A DNA stretch of 64,000 bases from Macrostomum hystrix (taxonomy: Eukaryota; Platyhelminthes; Macrostomidae), in NCBI GenBank assembly GCA_950097015.1, contig CATNEN010000038.1:29232501-29296500 (forward strand). Reading direction: 5' to 3'. How positions within the stretch are numbered: position 1 is the stretch's first letter; the number at the start of each line of letters is the position of its first letter. Shown piece after piece: positions 1 through 12,733 of the stretch. The notes beneath the pieces were generated by a model. That model made no database searches and was not told the origin of the DNA. It saw only the letters and a list, made by a program, of their open reading frames with translations. The position numbers were made by a program, and so were the translations under genes.

Positions 1-1035
1 AATTCCGGACCCCATAGAGGAAAGTAAGTGAGATTGCGAAGGACGTTCACCAGGCAACTTATATCCATCCTGATACGCCCCACGGACTGTGTGCCCCAGA
101 TCTTAGCCCTCGTGCCAGCAGCAGTAAATTCCGCTCCTATTGTTAGTAGCTAGTGTCTTGCCGCTCGGGCATTAGCGCTACCTTAGGTATAACACGAACA
201 GCGTGAAAAATACCTATTCTCACCCTCATAACTTACGCTACCATTCCCCCTAAATACTCAGCTCACCAATCCCAAATCCAACAAATAGAGAGAGAGCTGA
301 GAGGTCTGCTACACTTACTATCAAATAAAACCGGAAAACCAAAACCACGAAAATTACGAGTTAAAAACTGTGACAATCAAAAGAGCAACCGAATTTCGTT
401 TAGCTTTTTATATTTTACAATTCTGATTTAGGTCCTTTTTAAATAAATTATTGATACATGAGCAATGTGGCACAAATTATTTTAGCTATCTAAGTTTCAC
501 ATACAAGCAGCATTAACTACATTTTAGAATAATCCGAGAAAGAAAATAAAATAATAAAAAACGCATTTTCAATTATAAGGACACTAGCAAAGTCTTACAG
601 GTTCAATGTAAAATAAAAGTATCATTAATGAATAATGAAATATACAAACTTTAGTAAAATTAATGATCTATGAGTACAGTTAGGGAATTGAGTTTCTTCT
701 CTAATTTAGAACACACACTATTCAATCCTGACATGGTAAAAAGTGATTTTGAGAAACTAATTTAACTCGATAAACTTCTGCTTGGATTAGCTGCTAAACA
801 TAATTTAATTCTCGTTAACTACCTCGGTACTCGGTGTGAGTAGTATAATGTGCAGGTTTTATGAGCTGCTTCAAAATTTACGAAACAAACGATTTTACAG
901 ACAGGAGTTTAGCGTGTCTAGAGCTTACTGATATGATAAAAAGCTAAGTGTATTTTTCACGATTAGATGAACCGAAAATCTTTACTAAAATATAGACTTT
1001 TATAGAGAAAAACTAACTCCTGATTAAATGGATTT
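1..1035. other. AT-rich non-coding stretch
   Basis: I see no coding exon or RNA gene here. Positions 100-190 contain a moderately GC-rich patch with the words tgtcttgccgctcgg and gcgctacc. A similar word pair recurs near 53699-53735, so this may be the remains of a short interspersed repeat. The rest is AT-rich and looks intergenic. Confidence 0.5.
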
Positions 1036-1039
1036 TTAA

Positions 1040-1575
1040 AGCCCAAGTTTGTACAGGGAAGGAACACTGAAAGCCGGGATTCTACAGAAACAGAGATCTT
1101 TGAAAGCCGGGATTCTACAGAAACATGGATCTTTGAAAGCCGGGATTCTACAGAAACATGGATATTTGAAAGCCGGGATTTTACAGAAACATGGATATTT
1201 GAAAGCCGGAATTCTACAGAAACAAGGATCTTTGAAAGCCGGGATTCTACAGAAACAGGGATCTTTGAAAACCGGGATTCTACAGAAACAGGGATCTTTG
1301 AAAGCCGGGATTCTACAGAAACAGGGATCTTTGAAAGCCGGGATTCTACAGAAACATGGATCTTTGAAAGCCGGGATTCTACAGAAACAGGGATCTTTGA
1401 AAACCGGGATTCTACAGAAACAGGGATCTTTGAAAGCCGGGATTCTACAGAAACAGGGATCTTTGAAAGCCTGGATTCTACAGAAACAGGGATCTTTGAA
1501 AGCCGGGATTCTACAGAAACAGGGATCTTTGAAAGCCGGGATTCTACAGAAACAGGTATCTTTGAAAGTGGGGAA
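1040..1575. repeat. 33-bp minisatellite, about 15 copies
   Basis: Tandem copies of a 33-bp unit containing gaaagccgggattctacag are separated by variable aaacaggga/aaacatgga ends. Because 33 is a multiple of three and the unit lacks stops in several frames, long open frames appear on both strands. They are artefacts of the repeat. The array lies downstream of the 3' end of the ICMT gene on the minus strand. Confidence 0.95.
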
Positions 1576-1752
1576 TGGACATACAATGGATTTTTTGAGC
1601 CCACGATTTTCATTACAGGGATTATGGTGAAAGTATCCCTGTTCGTTGTTTAAAATAGTTTGAAGCATGGAATTAAGATAATTATGGTAATCATGATAAT
1701 TGTGGTAGTTATGATAATCGGAATAGGACGCAGCTGGAATGGAACTTAAAGC

Positions 1753-3207
1753 TTATACCCTGACAAAATATCCGCGAACAAAAGGCACACCGGACCATGT
1801 GCTTCTCTGATAATTCAAATAGGACTGATTAAAAAAGTTGATCAACAATCGCTCCTCTTCCATGATGCGCTCGCGAAAGAATCTCCAACTAGCCGCAGTG
1901 TAGCCAATAGCCGATATTGGATTGCACAGCAATAGCTGCGTGCCCACAGCCCAGGCGAACCAGCCCGTATAGGCCGGATGCCGCATCCAAGCGTAGACGC
2001 CTCCGGTTACTAGCACGTGATCTGTGCGCTTGCGATGCTCCACTACGTGATTGAAATTGCTGCCCGCTGTTAGCATGGCCAGCTTGCGCAGGCACTCGCC
2101 GGCAGTGCACATCGCTATGCCGGTTGCTATTGGCAGCGAGTAGGACTGCGAAATAACAGGCGTTAGGAATGCGTTAATGAGCTAGGGTGTTGGTAATGAG
2201 CTAGAAGTATCTTTAGATTTTTAACACAATTTTAAGTATCGATAATAAGTCATGAAAATTAGTGTCTGGGTAATGAGGACTAGAGTGTGTGTAAGGAGGA
2301 CTTGAGTATGAGAAATGAGGACTAGAGTATGAGTAATGAGGACTAGAGTATGAGTAATGAGGACTAGAGTATGAGTAATGAGGACTAGAGAATGGGTAAT
2401 GAGGACTAGAGTATGGGTAATGAGGACAAGAGAACTGGTACCAAAGATTTCCCAGGATCGGTAATGAAGACTAGAGGATTGGCAATGAGGGCTAGAGAAT
2501 TTATAATGAATACTAGAGGTTTGGTAATGAGGGCTAGAGGATTGGTAATGAAGGTTGAAGAAAATATCATTGGCAAATGATAATAAAAATTAGAGAATTG
2601 GTAATAAAAATATTATCAAGGAGACAGTTGAGTATAAGGACTAATTAACAAGTGTCGAGAAGCCCACAATCTACAATACACCACGCACCTTAAGCCAAGG
2701 AAGCAGCAGAGCCTCTAGCCAGAACTCCAGCCAGCTGACCAGAGCAGCGATATGATATTCACGACTGTGATCCAGCATATAGGAGCTTAGCCGGAGAGTG
2801 GCCGGATTAGTCACGGCTGTAACCCAGTACTCAGACCAATGGAAAAGGCTCAGATAGCACACGTACAGGCCGAATGTCCAATAAGAATTTGAGTAGGCTG
2901 TGAGCAATATTCCGCAGGACAGAAACCAGCCTAGCAACAAGGCTCGCTTGCCATTTTCCCAATAGTTTGGATAAGAATGCACCGGGAGTAGCAACCAGCG
3001 GAGTAGGCCAGTTACCAAGCAGGCAGATAGACTGCCGCTTAGCAACCGTTGCCATGGAAATGCATTAGAATCACTATTGGCAAATGTTGAACAGGCCAGG
3101 ATTGTTGGAAGTAAGGTAGCTAACACGCCAGTTAAAAATGCATGCAGCGAAACTTTTGCATCTGTGCTGCATTTGAAATATGCCTCGCCAAGTGATTGAA
3201 TTGCCAT
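1753..3207 (-). CDS. ICMT: Protein-S-isoprenylcysteine O-methyltransferase (two exons)
   Basis: The product methylates the C-terminal prenylcysteine of CaaX proteins such as Ras and Rho, using S-adenosylmethionine, in the ER membrane. Exon 1 is 2689-3207 (173 codons, ends AAG|gtgcgt) and exon 2 is 1753-2145 (acceptor ttcgcag); both junctions are phase 0, giving about 303 residues, close to the usual 280-300. Exon 1 encodes several hydrophobic membrane segments and the DHSREYHIAAL element. Exon 2 encodes the family core: GECLRKLAMLTAGSNFNH, then LVTGGVYAWMRHPAYTGWF with the SAM-site RHP, then GTQLLLCNP and the EEERLL C-terminal helix. I see no disruption. The start is the first ATG in the open frame. 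No neighbour is functionally linked; the single intron carries a minisatellite. Confidence 0.95.
2265..2580. repeat. Intronic minisatellite (gaggactagagtatgggtaat-like)
   Basis: Roughly 21-bp units built on gtaatgaggactagagtat are tandemly repeated inside the ICMT intron, nearly perfect at 2320-2430 and decaying towards 2580. The intron is 2146-2688, so the repeat makes up more than half of it. The same pattern of one private minisatellite per intron recurs in the host genes at the right edge of the window. Confidence 0.9.
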
Positions 3208-3239
3208 GCTTGGCTGAATAAAATTAAACTGCTTCTTTT

Positions 3240-6200
3240 TAGTTCCTTTACAACTGATTAGTTGTACTGAAATAAGAAATGAATAGTATGGAAAAAAATT
3301 AAAATGCTTAAATTCTATACTCTAAAAAGCATAAAAAACAAGTTCATGTGATAAATTACATGCAAAATATTGAAGGCATGCACACAAGGAGAAACAAACA
3401 ATTTTTTAGGAAGAATGAGTCAATGTGTCATATCTACCATTTTTCTATTTTCCTTATGCGAGGACACAGTTTAATTTCCTGACACATTGCTATTATTCAA
3501 TTATTTTACTCAATTCTCATAAAAGTGTATTGCAATCACATATATTATATTTTAGACTTAGGTATGTGTTGCAAATAAAAAATAAAGATTTCAGAGGGAA
3601 TAATTAGACTCAGAAAGCAAACTAAGCAATATTGGGAAATGGTGTTTTGAATATAGTTGTTTAAATTGATTACTTTTAAAAGAGCTATAACAAAATTGTA
3701 TGTCTGAGTAAAATTATACTTTTGTACATTTGTACATTTTGTACATATTGTATCCTTTGTATTCTATCTACAACTATTGCAAGTATTGTATCATTTAATG
3801 TGAAGTACATTTAAATTAAATAAAAGAACAAAGACAAATACTGAAAGATGTAAGGATTCAAAAAGGCAGTATAGATAGGGAGTGAGAGAAGTGAGAAGAG
3901 TGACAAAAATTAAATAACAAATATACAAAAACACAATTTAACCTTCATTCTAAAAATAAATATAATTTTTGCAGACACATTTCAGGTATGAATTTGAAAG
4001 TTCTGATTGAAGTGTCACGCAGTATGAAATTGGGTGGTATGGTATAGTGCAGCATAGTATAGCTCCGACATATACATATGCTAAAGCTATTTTTAGCTTG
4101 GCACAGTGCTCTTTTGAGCCAAAGTTTTATAGTTTCTGGTGCCTGTATATGAACTTTGTGCAAAAATTCTAATGGGTTTGGGCTTGAATAAATGGAAGAT
4201 GCTTTGATGAATAAATCTTAAATTTTAAACATATAATTAACTTAGTTGCATCAGAGCTATTATAACGTTTCATTGTTACTGGTGCTAAGAAATAGGCCTA
4301 TCTGCCGGTGAATGTCAAGCTAGCTCTTAAAATAGGGCCTATACTATAGAGATAATAATATATTTTAAAGAATTAAAGCTGTATATGCCAGTCGAGTTTT
4401 GCTGTGGATTAAACTAAATAGTTTTTTTAAGTTACTGTGCCTTTTTTAATGTGAATGTCAATTTGGAAATTAATAAGTCCATAAATGGTTTAGTGTTATT
4501 CACCTTTTCAACTACTCTGTGAGATGCTAGACAGTTTGTCAAATATATACATAACACCTGGCCAAAATGAGTATGAAATGAGGGCCAAGCAAAAGTAAGT
4601 CATGAAAATCAACTGACCAAAGTGAAAAAAATCAAACGGAGGGCACAAAGAAAAAAGAGAAAAAGAAGAAAACACTAAAAAAGAGATAAAAACAGAAAAA
4701 GGGAAGACAGAAGAGAAGGTGAGAAGGGGAGAGAAGAAGAGAAAGAAAGCAGAGAATACAATAAATATAAAAATCTGGACCAAATAAATATGTTTCAATT
4801 CATAAATAGCACTAAGAAATAAGCTGAAATGAGAGAAAACAAAGTCACAGATTTAAGAAACTATTGAGCTCCTTAAAGGATGACAAAAATGCAACTTAAT
4901 TTTCTCTATTCTGCAACTTTGTTTTTTTATAGGTTTAATTATTGTTTGAATTTTACTAAATTTCTTTGTCTTCAATTTAGATCCCTGTCCTCTGATTTTC
5001 TTGTTCTTCTTTTCTACTCTCTGATTTTCAGCTTGGCATGCGTCATGCATGGGTGGTTGACCTCCCGCATACGGTGTGCAAGGACAAAAACAGTTCGCAT
5101 ACATGTATACTATGGCCTCTGTTCCACTAAAATGCCCAGTGAGGACTGGATTCTAGTAATACCCTCAGTCTTCAGAGAGACCTGTTGTGCATGTTAGATT
5201 TTAAAAGAGATAGGCCTTAAGCTCTTCAATCAATTTTAGTGTGTTATCAGTTGGCCTAGCGCCCTAGCAACTAAATAATTTTATAACTAAAATTGAAATG
5301 TAATTTTAATCTATTTTTTGAACGTTTTGGAAAGCTTGAAAACATTATACCAATTAACTACTAAGCCATAAAATTAAGCCTCAAAATGTAGGTCCTAATT
5401 TTCTAGAGTCTGTCAGTCAGCTAGACTTTTTTCATGAATTGACAGGAAGGTGACCTTCTATCCAAATATAAGGTGCTCTATCAGGCTATAAGGGGGCCTA
5501 TAGAAACAATAAATAATCATAGGCCACTTCATAAAATGATAGGTCTATTCCATAGCATGACGATGTGGTGTGGCATGCAAAGATTTGTTTCTTTTTGTTG
5601 CCGTTTGGTAAAATTTACGTCTAAAAAATTCGGCGAAAATCTTTTAGTAACAAATACCGAAAACGACATATCGTTTTATATGCGTGGTATGTGCAAAAAC
5701 ATAGTCTAGTTTATTAACTTATAAAAATATTTACTTGTTTCGTTACTTTGTCAAAATTCAAAATAAGACAACAATCAGAACCCAATCCGACAAGCATTCA
5801 AACGCGACCTAAAGTTAAGTTTTAAAAATAAATCAAAATTCGTAGCTTCTATCATAGTAATATTTATTTATAAGCCTAGACAAGCACTGTAGTATAAAAT
5901 GTGTTAAAATTTGTTTTATGTTCGCTGATGTTGAGAAATGAAAAACATTTAAAATATAGTTTCTTGTAATGTAATACAGTAGTAATAAAGATACAAATAG
6001 CATGAAAGCATATGACAGAGTCGTGTTACTACTGTCTTTCGTATCAATTGTCACCCGATATGCAACCCAAGGACTACTAAACAACATTAGTGTTGTTTAG
6101 TTGTCCTTGTATGCAACCATCTAGCCCTTAATGCGGCACGTAGAAATGGGGCGACTAGACTGCGGTGCGGCACGCCGTGCAGCCATGCCGTAGCTCCGTC

Positions 6201-6480
6201 TAGTAGTGTTTTTCTCTGCTTTGCTCATTTAAACGCGCTTTCTACGAAACTAAATTTCTGAAATGTATCATGTATGCCTATCGTAAATTGTATTAAGTTA
6301 GTAAATTCTAAAGAGAGCTCTATAGAAAATATTGAAAACAGGACCAAACAATTTTCTTGGAAATATTGCCAAGGGGCAAGGGAGCCATGGCCCCCTCAGA
6401 AGCAAGAAAACTTGTACTGTTTTTCCCCTGACTAACTATTTGGCAATCTTCCCTTTGGAACCTAAATACCCATTTTGGCT
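3240..6480. other. Intergenic AT-rich DNA without recognisable genes
   Basis: All open frames here are under about 110 codons, have no recognisable motif and follow AT-rich composition. A purine-rich/pyrimidine-rich patch at 4620-4760 yields a spurious low-complexity reading frame. The words tgcaaccatctagcccttaatgcggcac at 6111-6140 recur in similar form at 9082-9110, suggesting a dispersed repeat. Confidence 0.5.
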
Positions 6481-6499
6481 GTTAGACTTAGTCTTAGAC

Positions 6500-6620
6500 A
6501 CCTATTTTGGTGCCTAGACACCCATTTTCGCACCCATCTCAGACACCCACCTTGGCTCCCAAGGAGACACCTCTAAGACACCCATTTTGGCTCCCAAGGA
6601 GACACCTCTGAGATAAGCAA
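6500..6620. repeat. Short tandem duplication (gacacccattttggct)
   Basis: Two nearly identical units of about 39 bp (gacacccattttggctcc, caaggagacacctct) lie in tandem, preceded by partial copies. No coding potential is evident. Confidence 0.7.
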
Positions 6621-6889
6621 GCATTGGCTTGCCCCCCTCAAGAAATTCCTGTTCCTGCCCCCCTCAAAAAACTATAAAACTTAACCGTAAAGATACGGTA
6701 TTTTCTTAACTATTACACATATAAATACTAAATCAGATATTTGATCATGAACTGCTTGTAGGCCTAATAAAAAATATTGCAAATGTATATTTTGTGACCA
6801 CATGTGTCCATTCATCTATGCCCCTTTGAAATGTAATCATGTTTTCTTAGTGTTATAGGGCTAATTTCTTTGTTATGTATTTATTCTAA

Positions 6890-8625
6890 TGATGCCACCA
6901 AAGTTGTACCAGGTCTTTACTTCTTAAGCTAATTAATTATCTAATTTCACCGAATGCCACCAAAGTTGTTGCAGGGCAAAATTATTAATTAAGATCCCAC
7001 CGCTGTTGCCTTAATTTAATAGATATTTAACTCGCGGTCCTTAAATGGGCTGTTTTAACTTCTCAAATGGTAGCGTATGAATTTGCACGAGCGGTATTTA
7101 GGCAACTGTATGCATCTCCAGTCAATTAGGTGCCCCGAGATTAGAGTTTAGCAGTTTCCCTTTTGTAATATTCTTAGTATAATTCTGAGTATAATTCTTA
7201 GTATAGTTCTGAGTAAGGTTCTGAGTATAGTTCTAAGTATAGTTCTAAGTATAGTTCTGAGTATGGTTCTTAGTATAGTTATGAGTATATTTCTCACTAC
7301 TATTTTCTCTTAAAATGAATAACACAATGTAACACTTCAAACTTTGAAATTTGCTTTGAAACACACACTTAACACTTTACACTTTACACAACTCACAACT
7401 TCAACTTCACTTTTACCTCACCTCAACTCAACTCAACCCAACTTTATTTTCTTGGTAAAAAATCGCAGCTATAAATATACAGTAAAACTTAGCATTTGTT
7501 TAAATTGAAACATTTTACATAATATTTTGCATACGGTACAATTTGAAACAAAATATTGATATACAGTATTATTTTTGTTACGGTAAAAAGAAAAACAAAT
7601 TGTTTTTGGTGCGTTTTTAATTTTTATATATTTTTGCGCATTTTATAGAAAACATATTTACAAAGAAACGTTTTGTTGTAGGCCTTATTTAATAACTGGC
7701 TTTTATAAGAAAATCCCACCACTGTTATCAAGTTGTTGCAGGGCAATATAATAAATTTAACTTTTATTCTATCGCTGACACTGACACAGAAGTTGTTACA
7801 GGTGGAAATTAACTATCCCACCGCTGTTATCAAAGTTGTGGTAGGCGTGCTTTCTTCTTTTTACTTAAATTCTACTGAATGCCACCAAGGTTGTACTGGG
7901 GCTATTTTAATAAGTTCACTGCTGTTAACTCAATTTAAAAGATATTTTTAAATGGCGGTCCTTAAATGGGCCGTTTTAGCTTCTCTTTTAGCTTTATATA
8001 TGCACGAGCGGTAACTAGGCAACTGTTTCCAGTCAATTTAGGCGTCCCCGAGATTAGAGTTTAGCAGTTTCTCTTCTGTAATATTCTTAGTATAATTTCT
8101 GAGTATAATTCTGATTATATATCTCACTGCTATTTCTTCTTAAAATGAATAACACAATGCACACAATTACCTTCGGAAATTTGCTTTTTTAACACACTTA
8201 AAAGTTCTATTTATAAACACACTAAAAACTACTTCAATTTCAACTTCAATTCTTTTAAACACTTCAAATTATCTCAACCTTTAAACTCACTCTTTAAACT
8301 CTCTTGAAAACACTTCAAACTTATGAAAACCTTGAAATCTCTTAAAACCTGACAAACTTTACAAAACTTACTTCAACACACACTGACAACGTACAACTGA
8401 CAAGGTTTATTCTCTCTGAAAACTTGCCGCTATTTATACACAGGGAATTTAGCGTTTGTTTTAATTCGCATATTTTACATAATATTATTTACATGATGAA
8501 AAGTAAAACAAAATTATTTTCATACAACATTACTTTTAATACGGTACAAAGATTAACAAAATATATTTTTAGCGCGTTTTTGATTTTTATTTATTTTTAC
8601 GATTTTATAATAAGAGCAAAAACAT
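6890..8625. repeat. Diverged tandem pair of about 0.85-kb units
   Basis: Two direct copies can be aligned by eye: about 6890-7720 and 7800-8625. Shared landmarks in the same order are a gccaccaaagttgt word, cccaccgctgtt, ggtccttaaatggg, gcacgagcggta, cccgagattagagtttagc, aatattcttagtataattctgag, taaaatgaataacacaatg, a block rich in short aacac/aactt words, and an AT-rich tail ending tttttattttta. There is no open frame of note. It could be an old LTR pair without an interior, or a tandemly duplicated non-coding unit; the sequence does not decide. Confidence 0.7.
7165..7290. repeat. Short tandem repeat (agtatagttctgag)
   Basis: About nine copies of a 14-bp unit agtatagttctgag/agtataattctt lie inside the first 0.85-kb unit. 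The second unit has only two to three copies at 8088-8115, so the array expanded after the duplication or shrank in one copy. Confidence 0.85.
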
Positions 8626-8629
8626 ATAT

Positions 8630-9685
8630 ACATAATGAAATGGCTAAAACACTTACAGTATTTACAATAATGAAACGAGAACTAAAATACACTGTTATAT
8701 TAGTAACTCTTATGATTGATTTCAATAGTAGGTATGTTGTAAATTGCTTTTTTTGCTTAGTTTTTAGGCCTACTACTAATTTCTGCAATATGATTTAACT
8801 AAATGTCTTAGCTTACAATTTATGGCACAATGTACTCATTGACAATTCCAATTTGTTTTGAGTTAATTATCCATTCATTGAGGTTTAGTATCAGTATCAG
8901 AAACACAATAGAAATAATTTTTTTATTATAAAAACATGCCTTTTCTGTTTTGGGCTTCATATATTATGCTTTTGGAACCTTTTTAGACCATGAAATCTAT
9001 ATAAGTTTTGGATTCATCCACAATAGGCTATTTTATTATTCACTGCATTTAGAACAGTAATAATATAGCATTGCACCCAATATGCAACCATCTAGCCCTT
9101 ATATGGCACATAAAATGGGGTGACAAGACAGTAATATGGCATACTGCTGCGCCATGCTATGACAATTACTAGTTGTGTAAACAAAGCTTTAGAGACTTAT
9201 TGCTGTTCAAATTATTATTCATAGAAACTAGGCCTATGTCTGTACAAGTGCTTGTTTAAGTATTTATCTAAGCTAGGCCTAGGCCTACAAATTCTTAAGC
9301 CATTATATTTGCACCCATGTTACAGCCACTAAATCTGAAAGATATGTGAAAGTGGAAAAATATTTGTTGCTCAGCATATCTTTGTGTGTAGTGAGTGGCT
9401 CTCAAAGCTTTTAAATGGACATCATATTAGCATATGATTTATAAGCATTTTTATTAGCAGTGATTATGCAAATACAATGGCACAATTCAATACTTGTCTA
9501 GTTGTAGATTTATTATACCTTAATGTGTAATTAAGAAGTGAAAATAAGTTATAGAAATTAATTATGACAGAATGATTCATTAAGGAATTTAAAAAAAGTT
9601 TAGAGCTTTAATAGTAATAGTCAGTAATATTCAGTCTACTAAAAATCTGCATCTATTTCATTGTTGATTTAAATTTTATTAGTAA
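8630..9685. other. Non-coding AT-rich stretch
   Basis: No coding exon is supported. A word shared with 6111-6140 occurs at 9082-9110 (gcaaccatctagccctta), consistent with remnants of a dispersed repeat. Confidence 0.5.
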
Positions 9686-9689
9686 GAGG

Positions 9690-9785
9690 CCCAGCTTCAG
9701 GGCGGTTGATGAGCAATTTTCAGGGCGGTTGATGGGCGATTTTCAGGGCGGTTGATGGGCAATTTCCAGGGCAGTTGATGGCAAT
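9690..9785. repeat. Short 22-23-bp tandem repeat
   Basis: Four copies of a unit reading cagggcggttgatgggcaattt (last copy degenerate) are in tandem. The following 570 bases, up to the Helitron fragment, show nothing recognisable. Confidence 0.85.
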
Positions 9786-10363
9786 TTTTACGCAGAATAC
9801 GTAATTGGAATGCACATAAAAGTATTTATTTGAGGACACTTTCTTGTCAAGTGCAAGTGTTACATCTTGTAAAATTCAATTTAAACGCATAAAAAAGAAA
9901 GAGAAAAATGTACACTTAAGCATGGCCTATGTGTCAAACACTATTAGGCACAAATATTCGTTTGGCTAATGAAGATACACTGCAATGAGAATATATATAA
10001 ATATGATATAAGGTGCGAACTTTCTGGGCAGTTAAGGTGTGAAATTTGACTGAAATGAAGATGAAAATACAAGATGTGACCTATTTTAAGACTCCGTTTC
10101 AGGACTGATTTGAGTCAGGTGTCACCCTTAGGTATTGGTTTGGACATCGTGGCTAAGTTCCACTAACTATGCCACTCTGCGCACTCAAATTTTTCCTAGT
10201 TGATGTTGTGCTACTTTTAGGGGGCAAGTCAAGATTTAAAGTTATGAAATCACTAGCTTTTTTTGCCCGTTGTTTTGGGGCAGAAATTTAAAGCAAAGCA
10301 GTAAGCAATTCACGTCTCTGTATTAACTTTATAGTGAAGGTCACCATTTATTTATTTACTGCA

Positions 10364-12103
10364 TTAATGAAAAGTGAAGAGTTTGTTTAAAGGGCGTACT
10401 GGCTCTGACAGCCAGTCAACGTCAGCATATCGAACCATCAGGTTCGGGTAAACTTTTGCCTTGAGCTCCTGCACCGACTGCACAGTGGTTCCGATTGTAG
10501 CGATCGATGACTGCCCATCCTCGGTGCTAATCTCCAGCAGACCATTGCCGATTCGCAATAGATTGGCAGAGAACTCATGAGCTGTTTCGTCTCCTTGAAT
10601 TGTAGCTCTCATGTTTGTTCGTAGGTGCAACTTCACAACCGATGGCCACAGGTGAGATGATTTTAGGCAAGCATTAATCTCATCAGCAGGAGTGCCACGC
10701 GGAATCACAGGCAGCGTCTGTCTAAAGTCTCCAGACAGCAGCAGAGTGACACCACCCATCAGTTGATTGCTGTTGCGCAAGTCTTTCAAAGTTAAGTTGA
10801 GTGCTTCAAATGCCAGTTTGTGGGACATGGTACACTCATCCCAGACGATGAGCTTGCAAGCCTGAAGCACTCTGGCAGTGCCTGTGTTTTTCTTGATGTT
10901 GCACAGCGGATTCTCCACTCGAGACAGATCAAGCGGCAACTTCAGTGCTGAGTGGGCAGTGCGACCGCCTGGCAGCAAGGTGGCTGCAATTCCAGAGGAA
11001 GCTACAGCAATGGCAACGTCGCCTCGTTGCCTGACCTTTGCCAGAAGGAGGCTGATTAGAAATGTTTTTCCTGTGCCACCTGGAGCATCAAGAAAAACCA
11101 TGCCACCAACGTTGTTGTTGACTCTGCGCAATAGCTCGCGGTACGCCTCTAGATGCTCAGGCATGAGTCGGGGCTCATTCTCCTCTATGAACTGTCCCAG
11201 CTGCTCCTGGTCATCCAGCTCTTCCAGAAGTCCCAGTCGCTGATATGCTTCATGAAAAGTTTGGCAGGTATGGCCTTCCACCATTCTTATGTGTCTAAAT
11301 GACGTCGGACCAATCACGGTGTGTAGCAGGTAGTAGGATTCACGGTGGTTTGGGTGCACCGTGTACACTCTGGCTAATGCATCAGTCTGTCGTATTTCAG
11401 GATGGCCTGGAACTGCAGCGCCTTGAACCCGCCGCTTCCATCCTTTCGAAGAGGCGTTCCATGTGTAATAGGCAGGCACCTGGTGGTACAGCAAAGTCCT
11501 GGCAAAGGGGTCTTCAGCGCACAACTTGAAGAAAGCAGTAAGAGTAGTGTCCTGTGGCCTTTGAGCACGCTGCTGGATGTTCTCCTCCGTAAAGTATACT
11601 CTCTGACCGTTTTCCAGGTGCATGACAGTTGGGTGGCGTTCATGAATAGAGAATCCGAAGATTCGCCACATTGCCTCGTTGGAGCTGATATACCTTCCGC
11701 TGTTAAGGCGATTGACTTCGTCAAATTCGTTTACTATGCCTCCAGGTCCCTCAATGTTGAACACTGCTTGGTCGCTACCCTTGTTCACGTACTTGCAAAT
11801 GTACTTGATTGATTTAACAGAGTTGCAGTACTCAACGTTGATGTGTGCATTGAACACCTTGGACAGTAGCGGGCAGTAGGGAACGACCCATCTGTTGTCC
11901 AGATCGATCTCTTCATTCCCATGGCGGCGTAGAATAATGCGAGTGGTAAAGCCGCCATCCTCACGTGATCTCCGTCGATACAGCGGATAACCGTCTTGTA
12001 TTTTAGCAAAGCACTGTACGCCAGCCTCTCTCTTTCTTCTATCCCAGGCTGGCTGGAGAGAAATATCGACCGGAGAGCCCTGCGCACTGGGACGCCACCG
12101 CAC
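10364..12103 (-). pseudogene. Helitron Rep/helicase fragment (internally deleted)
   Basis: The 579-codon frame is the C-terminal end of a Helitron replication protein joined to a Pif1-type helicase. DGYPLYRRR near residue 37 and the YICKYVNKG block near residue 103 are typical of the region after the HUH nuclease domain. FLDAPGGTGKTFL is the Walker A motif, VWDECTMSHK the Walker B, and LLSGDFRQTLPVI the next helicase motif. The HUH catalytic part is missing: the frame begins abruptly just before DGYP. The helicase also stops early, after VDWLSE, where the family continues with more motifs. Both losses argue for an inactive deletion derivative. The long frames on the opposite strand are shadows. 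Confidence 0.9.
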
Positions 12104-12685
12104 TCACCGCACTCAGTCTCAGTGCTGCTTGGGGGCCAGTAGACAGTCTAGGGGTTTGGGCTGTGTACATTCACGGCTTGAAATACAATGTACAGTCTGG
12201 GGCTTCGGCGCCCGGGGAAGGGAGGGGGTGGCTGTAATAAAATTTGGCCCGCAGAGTCGCGGAGGGGAGTTGGGGTGGCTGTCCTCGGAAAACAAAAAGA
12301 GACTCACTTTGAGATGATGCAGCTTAGCTCTGGATTGAGTAGAGATGTTCAAAATTGACAGCATTGTTGGAAAACATGTAAAGTGTAAGTGGATCAAATT
12401 TGGAGAAAATCTGACAAAGTGGGGCGACGATATGTCGAATTGAGTGATTTTTTGACGATTTTTGAGCAGTTTTTTGCACTTTTGAGCAGGAAGGAAATGA
12501 TTTTTCGGGAATTTGAGTAGCCTATTGCACTCAGCGTAGGTGGTTTTAGGTATGTGCAAAGTTTGGTGCGATTTGGTTGAGCGGTTTCGGCGTCTATAAA
12601 GACAAAAGGTTGCACACACACACACAGACACACACACAGACACACACACAGACACAGAGTTTTCACTTTTATATATATAGATAAA
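12104..12685 (-). mobile_element. Helitron/Helentron-type terminal region
   Basis: Read on the minus strand the block starts with atctatatatataaaagtg, followed by a gtgtctgtgtg-type repeat (12613-12658). It continues with a segment whose words (gccgaaaccgctcaaccaaa, caaactttgcacatacc) I associate with the 5' region of animal Helitron-like elements. It runs directly into the truncated Rep frame, so the terminal region and the gene fragment likely belong to one element with an internal deletion. The exact terminus at about 12683 is inferred from the AT-rich word and not from a defined insertion site. Confidence 0.6.
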
Positions 12686-12733
12686 TGTTTTTTACTCTTT
12701 TAACGAACAGAATGACTTAATAATTTTCACACG

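Noticed and set aside
963-1668. Three overlapping frames of about 200 codons on both strands
   Set aside because: All are translations of the 33-bp minisatellite, which is stop-free in several frames; no non-repeat coding sequence supports any of them.
10878-11879. Plus-strand frames of 66-136 codons
   Set aside because: Antisense shadows of the Helitron helicase frame.
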